A program made the translations under genes and the position numbers. A stretch of 64,000 bases of DNA, taken from an uncultured Eubacteriales bacterium (lineage in GTDB: Bacteria; Bacillota; Clostridia; Lachnospirales; Lachnospiraceae). Within the stretch, counting starts at the first letter, position 1; the number at the start of each line of letters is the position of its first letter. Shown here in pieces: positions 1 through 10,674 of this stretch. The stretch is taken from contig OMWY01000005.1 in assembly GCA_900314885.1 (NCBI GenBank), positions 1 through 64,000 of the forward strand. The letters are read 5' to 3'. Under the pieces are notes generated by a model that did no database searches, was not told where the DNA came from, and saw nothing but the letters and a program-made list of their open reading frames with translations.

Positions 1-127
1 GGAGCTAAAATTCCAATAAAAACCTGCCGTTCTCGATCTGGAAATATGATACCACAGAATGTGAGGAATTAAAATGCGTATTTATTTGTACCGCTTACGG
101 ATTTTCGCAAATGAGGTATGCGGTGAC

Positions 128-161
128 GCTCCTGCAGGCTACGGTCTGTGGGAGCTTTTTT
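128..161 (+). terminator. Rho-independent terminator at the left edge
   Basis: Arms 128-137 and 146-155 pair over 10 bp with two G-U pairs around an 8-nt loop, and six T residues follow at 156-161. It probably ends a transcript entering from outside the window. No convincing gene was recognised in bases 1-127 or 162-331. Confidence 0.7.
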
Positions 162-331
162 GCGTTTAAAGCGGCATGGGAGACTCGAGAACGAAAGGTG
201 CGGAAACCGCGTGTTTATTGAATTTTCAGATACCTTAAGTGGCTATTAAGGAACGAGTGTGGTAAACTTAACGTGAAGAAGTATACGCAAATAATACTGA
301 TGATGGTTTGCAATTTAGATAAGGAGTCGTA

Positions 332-1903
332 ATGGGAAGATATATTAATCCGGGGAACGCTGCCTTTAAGCAGAACATTAATTCGGAAATATATATAGAT
401 ATGACCGGATTGATATCTTTCTGCAATAAGCAGATCAACACGAATCAGAGGTTTGTGTGTGTCTCGAGGCCCAGAAGGTTTGGTAAGTCTATGACAGCGA
501 ATATGCTCACGGCTTACTATGGAAGAGGATATGATTCCAAATCTCTCTTTGATGGTTTTGAGATAGCGGGTAGAGATTCGTATCAAGCTAATCTGAATAG
601 ATATAACACCCTATATATCAATATGCAGAACTTTGTGTCCTCATATAAAGGTGTTACTAATTTTCTGGATAAGTTGAACAGCTTCATTGCTCGTGATTTA
701 ATAAAAGAATATCCGGATATCGATTACTTTGATAATACGTCACTGACTGATGTGATGACTGATATATTCACGCAAACAGGCATATCATTTGTCATCATCA
801 TAGATGAGTGGGATTGCATTTTCAGGGAATACAAAGAGGATACGAAGGCTCAGAATATGTATCTTGATTTCCTGAGGAACTGGTTTAAGGATAGGGATTA
901 TGTTGGCCTTTGTTATATGACCGGAATCCTGCCTATAAAGAAATATGGGACTCAGTCAGCATTGAATATGTTCTCAGAGTTTTCTATGGAGAATCCCGGA
1001 GAGCTTGCTAAATACATTGGTTTTTCAACGGACCAAGTAAAGAACTTATGCGATAGATATTGCATGGATTTTGATGAGTGCCGTACCTGGTATGATGGAT
1101 ATTCCTTTCCGGGAGCTAATGAAATATATAATCCTAAAAGCGTAGTTGAAGCAATGATGAGGAAGAGATTCGGGACTTACTGGAATCAGACTGAGTCATT
1201 TGACGCGCTGAGGCTGTATATTGATATGAATTATGAGGGACTCAGGGATGCGGTGATCTCCATGATGGCTGGCAATAAGGTAAAGATCGACACAGGATCA
1301 TTTTCGAATGATATGACCACGTTCCATAGCGCGGATGACATTATGACGCTTCTGATTCATTTGGGATACCTCGCTTATGATATCGATACTTCTGAAGTAT
1401 ATATCCCGAATAATGAGATAATGCAGGTCTTTGGAACTGCGACTTCAGTATCAAAGTGGGATGAGGTCTATATAGCTGTCAAACAGTCTGACGATTTGCT
1501 GAAAGCGACATGGCGCATGGATGAGGAAGCTGTCGCTGCCGGTGTGCAGGAGGCCCACTTGGAGACCAACCATTTACAGTATAACGATGAGAATGCTTTG
1601 TCTTACACCATTTCACTTGCGTATTTTTCTGCGCGAGAATATTACACGATAGTGAGGGAACTGCCGACCGGAGAGGGATTCGCCGATATGGTTTTTATCC
1701 CGAGAAAGAATTACAGGGATAAGCCGGCAATCATTATTGAACTCAAATGGAATAAGGACGCAGAGACAGCTATCGCTCAGATTAGGAAAAAACAGTATGT
1801 AAAGTCGCTTTCTGACTATAAGGGGAATATTCTTTTGGTCGGGATAAACTACGACAAGGTGTCAAAGGAACATACATGCAAGATTGAGAAGTTGGCAATG
1901 TGA
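332..1903 (+). CDS. AAA-ATPase-like / PD-(D/E)XK nuclease-fold protein
   Basis: The 523-residue protein has the two-part layout of the AAA-ATPase_like (PF09820) plus PD-(D/E)XK (PF08011) family. The P-loop is SRPRRFGKS at residues 45-53, the Walker B stretch FVIIIDEWD is near 153-161, and the nuclease-fold signature is D452 followed by E470-L-K472 in the last 75 residues. AAGGAG at 321-326 supports the start. Members of this family are often multicopy in gut and rumen anaerobes and have no settled function; a mobile or defence role is only suspected. Codons are more AT-rich than in the neighbouring housekeeping genes, consistent with horizontal transfer. It stands alone, with no partner gene. 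Confidence 0.85.
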   Translation: MGRYINPGNAAFKQNINSEIYIDMTGLISFCNKQINTNQRFVCVSRPRRFGKSMTANMLTAYYGRGYDSKSLFDGFEIAGRDSYQANLNRYNTLYINMQNFVSSYKGVTNFLDKLNSFIARDLIKEYPDIDYFDNTSLTDVMTDIFTQTGISFVIIIDEWDCIFREYKEDTKAQNMYLDFLRNWFKDRDYVGLCYMTGILPIKKYGTQSALNMFSEFSMENPGELAKYIGFSTDQVKNLCDRYCMDFDECRTWYDGYSFPGANEIYNPKSVVEAMMRKRFGTYWNQTESFDALRLYIDMNYEGLRDAVISMMAGNKVKIDTGSFSNDMTTFHSADDIMTLLIHLGYLAYDIDTSEVYIPNNEIMQVFGTATSVSKWDEVYIAVKQSDDLLKATWRMDEEAVAAGVQEAHLETNHLQYNDENALSYTISLAYFSAREYYTIVRELPTGEGFADMVFIPRKNYRDKPAIIIELKWNKDAETAIAQIRKKQYVKSLSDYKGNILLVGINYDKVSKEHTCKIEKLAM

Positions 1904-1999
1904 GCAATAAGGGGAGCAGAAAAGTTGGCGTGATTTTTTTCCTAATAATATAGGCCTATTTGGGGTGAAAAAGTCCGTATAAGACAAGAAAAAAATCCC

Positions 2000-2028
2000 T
2001 TTATATTTTTGCCCTGTTATGGTATCAT
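2000..2028 (+). promoter_or_regulatory. Sigma-A-type promoter of the xylosidase gene
   Basis: TTTATA at 2000-2005 and TATCAT at 2023-2028 are 17 bp apart, 44 bp before the GH43 start. The -35 box is weak, so an activator may help; no CRE or other operator was identified. Confidence 0.5.
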
Positions 2029-2071
2029 TATGACTATACATTGCAGGCGCAAGGGCCAAGGAGGAGTAAGT

Positions 2072-3589
2072 ATGCATTTCACTAATCCTGTCATTACGGG
2101 CTTTAATCCCGATCCGTCCATCTGTAAGGTGGGAGAGGATTATTATATAGTTACGTCGACCTTCGAGTATTTTCCGGGAGTGCCGATTTATCACAGCAGG
2201 AACCTTGTAAATTGGGAGCTTATCGGGCATGTGCTGACGAGGCGGGGCCAGGATGAGCTTGCGGGCTGTAAGCCGTCGGGCGGTATTTACGCGCCTACGC
2301 TCAGGTATCATGATGGCATGTTTTACATGATTACGACAAACGTGAATTTCTTCGAGTCTCACCAGCCGGTGAACTTCATAGTACACTCGGAGAGTATCAC
2401 GGGTCCGTGGTCGGATCCGGTATTCACTGAGCAGATGGGGATAGACCCTTCGCTCTTCTTTGACGATGACGGATCCTGTTATTTCACGGGAACCGGTGAT
2501 GAGAACAGGATAGTTCTCTATAAGATAAATCCTATGACGGGCGAGCGGCTCTCTGAGAAGAAGACCATAAGTCATGGTTCTGGCGGCAGATGCCCTGAGG
2601 GGCCACACATTTACAAGAAGGATGGATGGTACTACCTCTTCATGGCCCAGGGTGGCACTGAGTACGGCCACAGTGAGATAGTCGCGAGAAGCCGTAATAT
2701 AGAGGGGCCTTACGAATACGCCCCTTACGCGGCTCTCATTACGAGCCGCAACGATTCGATGAATGAGATTCAGTGCACGGGTCACGCCGACCTTACAAGC
2801 GATGACAACGGGAACTGGTGGCTTGTCTGCCTTGGTGTCCGGCCTATAAATGGGGTTATGCTCCATCATATCGGGCGTGAGACCTGTCTTGCTCCTGTGA
2901 GCTGGTACGAGGAATGGCCTGTGGTGAAGGGAGCTGAGGTTCTTCCTACCTATGAAAATGTCCCGCTTCCGTACGCGGATACCGTAAGAAATATAGGACA
3001 CGAGCTTCGCCTTGATTTCACTGAGATTTCTGAGCTACCGCTTGATTTTACCTATCTCAGGAATCCGGATATGGAAAATTATGTATTTGACTACAGCCTG
3101 GTTCTGAGGGGGAGCTATACCGAGCTTCTTTCGACCGCGAATACATCGCCTACATTTACGGGAATCAGGCAGACTGAGATGCAGATGAGCGCTGATGCCC
3201 GCGTGTCCACAGATGTCGCAGAGGGTACGGTCGGAGGTCTGACCATTTACCAGACTCACAGACATCATTATGATATAGCCGTCACGAAGAAAAATGGCCT
3301 CGTTTACTGCATTTTGAGGAAGCATATCTATGATATAGAGCAGATCGTGGCGAGGGTCCCTGTTGAGGGCGAGGCGGTGAAGCTTCAGATAGTTTCGGAT
3401 GGCCGCGTTTACAGGTTCTACGTGAAGGACAGCGCCGGGGATATTTACCTTGGAGGCGCTCTTACGGCGGGACTTGCGACTGAGATAACGGAGACCATGA
3501 CTTTTACCGGAACGTTTATAGGAATGTTCGCCGAGAAGGGATATGTCCGCTTCACGGACTTCAACTACTACGGACCTGCGCACCTGTAA
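2072..3589 (+). CDS. xynB: Glycoside hydrolase family 43 beta-xylosidase / arabinofuranosidase
   Basis: The 505-residue protein has the GH43 five-bladed propeller followed by a C-terminal beta-sandwich, the layout of XynB-like beta-xylosidases. The catalytic residues expected for the family are visible: general base D14 in FNPDPS, pKa-modulating D125 in GIDPSLFFDDDG, and proton donor E176 in CPEGPH. No signal peptide is present, so it likely acts in the cytoplasm on imported xylo-oligosaccharides. AAGGAGG at 2058-2064 selects ATG 2072 over an in-frame upstream start at 2009. The GPH sugar symporter at 4636-6009 is a plausible partner, although serine acetyltransferase lies between them. Whether xylosidase or arabinofuranosidase activity dominates cannot be read from sequence. 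Confidence 0.88.
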   Translation: MHFTNPVITGFNPDPSICKVGEDYYIVTSTFEYFPGVPIYHSRNLVNWELIGHVLTRRGQDELAGCKPSGGIYAPTLRYHDGMFYMITTNVNFFESHQPVNFIVHSESITGPWSDPVFTEQMGIDPSLFFDDDGSCYFTGTGDENRIVLYKINPMTGERLSEKKTISHGSGGRCPEGPHIYKKDGWYYLFMAQGGTEYGHSEIVARSRNIEGPYEYAPYAALITSRNDSMNEIQCTGHADLTSDDNGNWWLVCLGVRPINGVMLHHIGRETCLAPVSWYEEWPVVKGAEVLPTYENVPLPYADTVRNIGHELRLDFTEISELPLDFTYLRNPDMENYVFDYSLVLRGSYTELLSTANTSPTFTGIRQTEMQMSADARVSTDVAEGTVGGLTIYQTHRHHYDIAVTKKNGLVYCILRKHIYDIEQIVARVPVEGEAVKLQIVSDGRVYRFYVKDSAGDIYLGGALTAGLATEITETMTFTGTFIGMFAEKGYVRFTDFNYYGPAHL

Positions 3590-3623
3590 TTGGGAGCGGG
3601 GCATTTATAAAAAGGGGGGAAGT

Positions 3624-4577
3624 ATGCAGAATATGGATAATCGCATCAAGGAGGTAACGGGTGCGATTTTAAACGACTACAGCCAGGGAAGATATATAGA
3701 TAAGGAAAATAATTTCAGCCAGCCCGAGAAGGAGGCGGTAGTTGACATCATAGAGAAGCTTCAGAAGATTATTTTTCCGGGCTTCTACAGGATGAAGGAT
3801 TATCGCTATTATACGGTCGAGAGCATGACAAGCACGCTTGTGGAGGATGTGCTTTTTAACCTGATTAAGCAGATTACGCTTTCGCTTCGCTACAGTGCGG
3901 AATATTGCGGGCTGTCGGATGAGGAGACGGCCGAGAAGGCGCATGATCAGGCCTTTGCCTTTATGGAGAGGATTCCGGGCATAAGGGAATACGTCGATAC
4001 TGACCTTACGGCGGAGTATGATGGGGACCCTGCGGCCTACAGCAAGGATGAGATTGTCTATTCTTATCCGGGATTTTACGCGATTGTGGTCTACAGGATT
4101 GCTCACGAGCTCGTGAAGCTTGGTGTGCCGCTGATTCCGAGGATGATGACGGAGCACGCCCACTCTCTTACGGGTATCGATATCAACCCGGGGGCTACCA
4201 TAGGAAAATATTTCTTCATAGATCATGGAACCGGAATCGTTATAGGTGAGACGACTGAGATAGGGGAGCACGTGAAGCTCTACCAGGGAGTTACGCTTGG
4301 CGCTCTGTCTACGAGGAAGGGGCAGCTTCTTAAGGGTAAGAAGAGGCATCCGACTATAGAGGATAATGTCACGATATACTCGGGGGCTTCTATTCTTGGT
4401 GGTGAGACGGTGATTGGAGCGAATTCGGTCATCGGGGCGAATGCGTTTATCACTACGAGTGTGCCTGCGGGGGCTAAGATATCGATTAAGAACCAGGAGA
4501 TGAACTGCGAGGATACTTCCAAGAAGAACCTAGATAACGGTGACAAATTTTGCAACATAAATAGTCGAATTTTGTAG
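3624..4577 (+). CDS. cysE: Serine O-acetyltransferase
   Basis: The enzyme makes O-acetylserine from L-serine and acetyl-CoA, the first step of cysteine synthesis. The 317-residue protein has an alpha-helical N-terminal domain and a left-handed beta-helix of hexapeptide repeats from about residue 190. The DINPGATIGKYFFIDHGTG segment carries the catalytic-type histidine and GIVIGETTEIG follows. It is of the long type common in Clostridia. A GGGGGGA ribosome binding site at 3614-3620 supports ATG 3624; the in-frame start at 3543 would lie inside the xylosidase gene. The cysteine synthase partner is not in this window. Confidence 0.9.
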   Translation: MQNMDNRIKEVTGAILNDYSQGRYIDKENNFSQPEKEAVVDIIEKLQKIIFPGFYRMKDYRYYTVESMTSTLVEDVLFNLIKQITLSLRYSAEYCGLSDEETAEKAHDQAFAFMERIPGIREYVDTDLTAEYDGDPAAYSKDEIVYSYPGFYAIVVYRIAHELVKLGVPLIPRMMTEHAHSLTGIDINPGATIGKYFFIDHGTGIVIGETTEIGEHVKLYQGVTLGALSTRKGQLLKGKKRHPTIEDNVTIYSGASILGGETVIGANSVIGANAFITTSVPAGAKISIKNQEMNCEDTSKKNLDNGDKFCNINSRIL

Positions 4578-4603
4578 AAATTGACGAAAAAATCTGCTAT
4601 AAT
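4575..4603 (+). promoter_or_regulatory. Probable promoter of the GPH transporter gene
   Basis: A consensus TATAAT lies at 4598-4603, 33 bp before the gene. TTGACG at 4581-4586 is only 11 bp away, too close for a standard -35. TAGAAA at 4575-4580 has 17-bp spacing but poor sequence. The -10 box is the reliable part. Confidence 0.45.
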
Positions 4604-4635
4604 TTTCTTGTACCTTAGAAAAGGAGACAAAAACT

Positions 4636-6009
4636 ATGGCTACAAAGAAGATTATTTCAAAGAAAAAGATGTGGCTCTTCGCGATCGGACAGTTCGGATG
4701 GTCACTTCTTTCAGCGCTTATTACTAACTGGCTTGTATATTTTTACCAGCCGACCGAGGACACCATCGCCCAGGGTCAGACCCTGTTTATCCCTCAGGGC
4801 AGGGTTATCTTCGGGGCTCTCACGATTATCGGCGGAATCACGGCTCTCGGCCGTATTTTCGACGCGATTACGGACCCTCTTATAGCGAACGCTTCCGACA
4901 GGTCGACGAACCCTAAGGGAAGACGTATTCCTTTCATGAAGAAGATAGCTATTCCGTTCGCTGTCGTTACGGTGCTTGTATTCTGGGCTCCGGTAAATGA
5001 GATTTCAGCGGTGAACAGCGTATGGCTCCTCGTCATGCTGCTTCTCTTCTACCTCTTCATGACTACCTATTGCACGCCTTATAATGCCCTTATTTCAGAG
5101 CTTGGCAGCAACCAGGACACGAGGATAAGCATTTCAACCTATATCAGCGCGACCTTCATATTGGGGTCAGCTGTAGGCTACGCCGCTCCTTATATCTGGG
5201 GCGCCCTTGAGCCGTCTATGGGAAGAATTATGGCTATAAGGGTTACCTTTATTATCCTTGCCGCTATCGGTCTTGTGGCGCTTCTTGTGCCAACATTTAC
5301 AATAAATGAGAAGGATTACGTAGATCAGAAGCCTGATACGGATGATGCCTTCAGGTCTCTCGGGAAGGCCTTTAAGAATAAGGAATTCAGGACATTCGTA
5401 GGGTCTGATGTGCTTTACTTCATAGCGCTTACCATTTTCCAGACGGGACTTACCTACTTCATCACTTCCCTCATGGGACTTGATGAGAAGTATACGACTA
5501 TTCTCTACGTCCTTATGACCTTGCTTTCATTTGTATGCTATGCGCCTGTAAATATGCTTGCCCATAAGTACAATAAGAAGAAGCTTGTAATGATTGGCTT
5601 CTGCGGACTTTCAGTGACTTACGGTATCACGGCTATGAGCGGTATGTTCGGGATTCCGGGAATCGTATGGGGATTTATAGTTCCGATTATAGCGGCCTTT
5701 CCTATGGCGATTTTAGGTATCTTGCCACAGGCTATTGTCGCTGATATAGCTCAGGCTGAGAGTGTAACCACGGGTGAGAATCGTGAGGGTATGTTCTTCG
5801 CGGCGAGAACCTTTGCTTTTAAGCTTGGTCAGTCACTTTCAATGCTTATTTTCACGGCGCTTGCGACTATTCGTCCTGATATAGGACTTGGGTACAGGAT
5901 TGCGGCGATATGCGCGTTTGTAATCTGCCTGATTGGAGCCTTCGTGCTGTCGCATTATAATGAAAAGAAGATTCTTGGGATTATAGCTCCTGAGAAGGTA
6001 GAGAAATAA
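4636..6009 (+). CDS. MFS sugar:cation symporter, GPH (glycoside-pentoside-hexuronide) family
   Basis: The 457-residue protein is strongly hydrophobic, with about 12 membrane segments. After the first helices comes the GPH-type cytoplasmic signature FDAITDPLIANASDRS with basic residues (GRRIPFM) between helices 2 and 3. Such carriers import melibiose, xylosides or glucuronides with Na+ or H+. The GH43 xylosidase two genes upstream suggests xylo-oligosaccharides, but the substrate is inferred. AAGGAG at 4620-4625 precedes the start. The gene ends at a long hairpin shared with the convergent hisC. Confidence 0.85.
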   Translation: MATKKIISKKKMWLFAIGQFGWSLLSALITNWLVYFYQPTEDTIAQGQTLFIPQGRVIFGALTIIGGITALGRIFDAITDPLIANASDRSTNPKGRRIPFMKKIAIPFAVVTVLVFWAPVNEISAVNSVWLLVMLLLFYLFMTTYCTPYNALISELGSNQDTRISISTYISATFILGSAVGYAAPYIWGALEPSMGRIMAIRVTFIILAAIGLVALLVPTFTINEKDYVDQKPDTDDAFRSLGKAFKNKEFRTFVGSDVLYFIALTIFQTGLTYFITSLMGLDEKYTTILYVLMTLLSFVCYAPVNMLAHKYNKKKLVMIGFCGLSVTYGITAMSGMFGIPGIVWGFIVPIIAAFPMAILGILPQAIVADIAQAESVTTGENREGMFFAARTFAFKLGQSLSMLIFTALATIRPDIGLGYRIAAICAFVICLIGAFVLSHYNEKKILGIIAPEKVEK

Positions 6010-6012
6010 ACT

Positions 6013-6091
6013 AAAGGGTCAGGACCCCATAAAGTTTTTATCAGCAGCTTCGCATGCTGATAAAAATTTTATGAAGACTGACCCCTTTTTT
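6013..6091. repeat. Long inverted repeat between convergent genes, likely bidirectional terminator
   Basis: The left end AAAGGGTCAGGACCCCAT and right end ATGAAGACTGACCCC flank inner arms (TTTTTATCAGCA and TGCTGATAAAAA) around a short TTCG-containing loop. The whole stretch folds as one hairpin of over 30 bp. T-runs lie on the right and A-rich sequence on the left, so it can end both the transporter and hisC transcripts. Its ends resemble, but do not match, the GTGCCTGG repeat family found elsewhere in the window. Confidence 0.75.
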
Positions 6092-6101
6092 GCTCTTTTT
6101 T

Positions 6102-7178
6102 TTATCTTAATATCAACCCGAGGGCGGAGTAGAGGGCTTCCATCTGGTCGGGAGTGCCGATCGTGATTCTGAGGTAATCCCTTACCCTCTCCCCGTTAAA
6201 GTGCCTTACATATATATTTTTCTTCTTTAATTCCTCGAAAATATATTCCGCGTCCTTGCTCTTATGCTTAGCGAAGATGAAATTCGTCTTCGAATCGGGG
6301 AAGGTGAAGCCAAGCTCAGCGAGGCGCCTCTTAGCGTCCTCACGGGTCTCTACAATCTTTTCCACAGTCTCAGCGAAATACCTGTTGTCATCAAGGACCG
6401 CCGCTCCTATAGCCTGGGCCGGAAGGTTCATGGTGTAGGAATTGTAGGAATATCTGACATCCTCCATCGCCTTGATTAATTCGGTATTTCCTATGGCGTA
6501 GCCTATGCGGAGGCCGGCAAGGGATCTTGATTTTGAAAATGTCTGGACCACGAGAAGGTTAGGCAGCTCATTTACAAGGGCGACACATGACTCTCCGCCG
6601 AAATCGACGTAGGCTTCATCGACAATGACAACGCATTCCGGATGGGCAAGAGCAACCTCCTTAATGAATTCCACAGGCTCGGCAAGCCCGGTCGGGGCAT
6701 TAGGATTCGCTATGACGATGCCACCGAGTTTTTTCTTCTTAAGATAGTGCTTATGATCGATTCTGAAGTTTTCATCGAGGGGCTTCCTCTTAACCTTGAT
6801 GTCAAATAAATCAGCCCAGACCTCATAAAATGAATATGTTATATCGGGAAATAGGACGGGGTTGTCCGAGTTGAAAAATGTGAGGAAGGCCATGGCGAGG
6901 ACGTCGTCAGACCCGACACCTGTGAAGAAGTTATCCTTCACAAGGCCCATCCCGAAATGCCTCGCGAGGGCGCTTTTTAGAGGCGTGGCGTCGGGATTAG
7001 GGTAGAGACGGAGCTTCGCAGGGCTCGCTTCAAGTCCCGCAATGGCATCAACTACTCCCGGAGCTGGAGGGTAGGGATTTTCATTTGTATTTAGCTTAAT
7101 TATATTATCTTTTTTTGGTTGTTCGCCGGGCGTGTAAGGAATTACACGCCTTATTTTTTTAGCTAATGACTTTTTCAT
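6102..7178 (-). CDS. hisC: Histidinol-phosphate aminotransferase
   Basis: This PLP enzyme of fold type I converts imidazole-acetol phosphate to histidinol phosphate in histidine synthesis. In the 358-residue protein the HisC hallmark LNTNENPYPP is at residues 29-38, the ANPNAPTG motif near 157-164, and the PLP lysine K216 sits in TFSKSRSLAGLRIGY. A strong AGGAG precedes the start on the minus strand. It lies downstream of another aminotransferase in the same direction, 53 bp apart, probably one transcript. No other his genes are present. Related aminotransferases acting on aromatic substrates share this fold, so HisC is favoured but not proven. Confidence 0.85.
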   Translation of the reverse strand: MKKSLAKKIRRVIPYTPGEQPKKDNIIKLNTNENPYPPAPGVVDAIAGLEASPAKLRLYPNPDATPLKSALARHFGMGLVKDNFFTGVGSDDVLAMAFLTFFNSDNPVLFPDITYSFYEVWADLFDIKVKRKPLDENFRIDHKHYLKKKKLGGIVIANPNAPTGLAEPVEFIKEVALAHPECVVIVDEAYVDFGGESCVALVNELPNLLVVQTFSKSRSLAGLRIGYAIGNTELIKAMEDVRYSYNSYTMNLPAQAIGAAVLDDNRYFAETVEKIVETREDAKRRLAELGFTFPDSKTNFIFAKHKSKDAEYIFEELKKKNIYVRHFNGERVRDYLRITIGTPDQMEALYSALGLILR

Positions 7179-7231
7179 AAAATTTCTCCTTTGAGCGAAA
7201 ACAACAAGCTGCGAGACCTTAATGGCCTCGC

Positions 7232-8425
7232 TTATTTTGACAGGCCGTAGTGGGCCGAAAGCTCCTTAAATGCCGGAAGTGATCTCACTATCATATCGTA
7301 GTCGACGCAATAGGCGATTCTGACGTATCCGGGACACCCGAAGCTGCTTCCCGGAACCAGCAGGAGATGGAGCTTCTTCGCTTCGTTTGAAAATGCCTTA
7401 TCGTCCTCCGGTGTCTTCATGAAGAGGTAGAAGGCACCTTCAGGCTTCACGCAGGTAAATCCCATGCTCGTGAGCTCCCCGTAAAGCTTAATCCTGTTCT
7501 TATCGTAAATATCGACGGCGGCCTTACAGTCGAGGCATTCCGCGACCGCAAGCTGCATGAGACTTGGCGCGTTCACGAAGCCTAAAATCCTGTTAGCCAC
7601 ATTCGCGGCAGCGAGCAGTTCTTCGCTTCCGTCAGCCTCGTCAGGGATTACGAGGTAGCCGATACGCTCGCCCGGGAGGGAGAGGGATTTGCTGAAGGAG
7701 TAACCGACAATCGTATTATCATAATATTTCGTAAGATAAGGTACATCGACTCCGTCGTAGGCCAGTTCCCTGTATGGCTCATCGGAAATGAGGTAAATCG
7801 GGGCACCATGTTCCTCGCTTTTTTTCTTAAGTACGTCGGCGATGGCGATGATGTCCTTCTCGGAGTATACGATTCCCGTAGGATTGTTCGGATTATTTAC
7901 AATGATTGCGCGGGTCTTCGCAGTGATCGCCTGCGCAAGAGCCTCGGGATCGGGCCTGAAGCCGTCTGTCTCGTTTGGAGGGAGGGCAATTAACTTCCCG
8001 TCAAAGTTGCTTACGTAGTTCTTGTATTCTCCAAAATATGGTGAAAATGTAATGACCTCGTCGCCGGGATTAAGGAGGGTTTTAAGGGCTACGTTGAGAC
8101 CGCCCGCGGCTCCGACCGTCATCAGTATATTTTTACCTGAAAATGAGGTGCCAAAGCGTTTGTTCAGCGACTTGGCGACCTTATCACGGACTGCCTCGTA
8201 GCCTGAATTGTTCATGTAGCCGTGTACGTACATAGGATCATTTTCGGTGAGGACACGCTTGATGGCTTCAGTTACTTCGATGGGCGGATTCACTGACGGG
8301 TTTCCGAGGCTGTAGTCGTAGACGTTCTCCTTGCCGTATTTCGCGGCCATATTTTTTCCTTCCTCGAACATGGCGCGGACAACGGAGCTGCCGCAGACCA
8401 GGTCCTTCATTTTATCAGATATCAT
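7232..8425 (-). CDS. Class I/II pyridoxal-phosphate aminotransferase, aspartate-aminotransferase type
   Basis: The 397-residue fold-type-I enzyme has the PLP lysine K246 in YSFSKSLSLPGERIGY, the NNPNNPTG motif at about 177-184 and the SDEPYREL motif at 214-221. Clostridial members with this sequence pattern are usually annotated as aspartate aminotransferase; the exact amino donor is not determined. AAAGGA lies just upstream of the ATG. It is the first gene of the minus-strand pair with hisC and starts from a promoter overlapping the one for the LspA-like gene. Confidence 0.82.
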   Translation of the reverse strand: MISDKMKDLVCGSSVVRAMFEEGKNMAAKYGKENVYDYSLGNPSVNPPIEVTEAIKRVLTENDPMYVHGYMNNSGYEAVRDKVAKSLNKRFGTSFSGKNILMTVGAAGGLNVALKTLLNPGDEVITFSPYFGEYKNYVSNFDGKLIALPPNETDGFRPDPEALAQAITAKTRAIIVNNPNNPTGIVYSEKDIIAIADVLKKKSEEHGAPIYLISDEPYRELAYDGVDVPYLTKYYDNTIVGYSFSKSLSLPGERIGYLVIPDEADGSEELLAAANVANRILGFVNAPSLMQLAVAECLDCKAAVDIYDKNRIKLYGELTSMGFTCVKPEGAFYLFMKTPEDDKAFSNEAKKLHLLLVPGSSFGCPGYVRIAYCVDYDMIVRSLPAFKELSAHYGLSK

Positions 8426-8470
8426 GGTAATATTTTCCTTTCACTTCAAAGATAAAAGCTTTTCTACATA

Positions 8471-8499
8471 ACAATAACACAACAATCCCCCCTTTTCAA
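8471..8499 (-). promoter_or_regulatory. Promoter of the minus-strand aminotransferase pair
   Basis: Read on the minus strand, TTGAAA (8499-8494) and TATTGT (8476-8471) are 17 bp apart. Its -35 box overlaps the -35 box of the divergent plus-strand promoter, so the two may compete for polymerase. Confidence 0.55.
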
Positions 8500-8521
8500 G
8501 ACGGAAAAAGTGTGTTACAAT
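8493..8521 (+). promoter_or_regulatory. Promoter of the LspA-like/pyrG transcript
   Basis: TTTTCA at 8493-8498 and TACAAT at 8516-8521 are 17 bp apart. The -35 box is poor; the -10 box is good. Confidence 0.45.
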
Positions 8522-8570
8522 GAATTACGTATAGTTTTCATTCCATCAGCTTATGGAGGAGGTATATATT

Positions 8571-9029
8571 ATGGTATCATTACTTGCAGGAGCAGGAGTT
8601 TTCGCGGCAGACCGCATTTTCAAGAAAAAGGTGGAGGAAGGCAGCATTGCCGAAGGCACCACATTTTTAAAGAATCTTGTGACCGTTAAGAAGAGCCACA
8701 ACAGCGGATTTGTCATGAATAAGGCCGATGACAAGCCTAAATTCGTACTTATCACTTCGAGTCTGATACTGGGCATGGTTGTCGCTAATTACCTGTCGAC
8801 TCTCGGGAAGAAGCGCCAGGGAATTAAGCGCTTCGGACTTGGTATGGTAATAGGAGGGGCAGCGTCCAACCTCACTGACAGAGCTAAGAATGATGAAGTC
8901 ACGGATTATCTCACCGTGACAGGCAAGGACAAGTGTGTATTTAACATTGCCGACGCGGCTATATGCCTGGGATCGGCTCTTGCGGCTATAGGAGAGATGT
9001 TCACAAAAGAAAAAGATGATCAGGAGTAA
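8571..9029 (+). CDS. Divergent signal peptidase II (LspA)-like membrane protein
   Basis: At 152 residues the protein matches the LspA motif series: AADRIFKK near 12-19 (family DQLTK), HNSGFVMN at 43-50, GGAASNLTDR at 95-104 and FNIADAAICLG at 124-134. The two aspartates expected to form the active site are D103 and D128. LspA cuts signal peptides from prolipoproteins, and at least two lipoproteins lie in this window. The first membrane helix is very short because the chosen start is 6 codons inside a longer frame; GGAGGAGG at 8552-8559 decides for ATG 8571. It could be a second, specialised copy rather than the main enzyme. pyrG follows after 6 bp. Confidence 0.7.
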   Translation: MVSLLAGAGVFAADRIFKKKVEEGSIAEGTTFLKNLVTVKKSHNSGFVMNKADDKPKFVLITSSLILGMVVANYLSTLGKKRQGIKRFGLGMVIGGAASNLTDRAKNDEVTDYLTVTGKDKCVFNIADAAICLGSALAAIGEMFTKEKDDQE

Positions 9030-10652
<1,623 letters not shown>

Positions 10653-10674
10653 TACCTGCAGCAGGAGGTAGATT

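Noticed and set aside
1945..1965. Palindrome ATAGGCCTAT after the AAA-ATPase gene as terminator
   Set aside because: The stem is only 10 bp with no loop and no T-run follows.
1862..3001. Minus-strand open frame of 379 codons opposite the xylosidase gene
   Set aside because: It lies wholly antisense to a well-supported GH43 gene, has no ribosome binding site or recognisable domain, and follows from codon bias of the plus strand.
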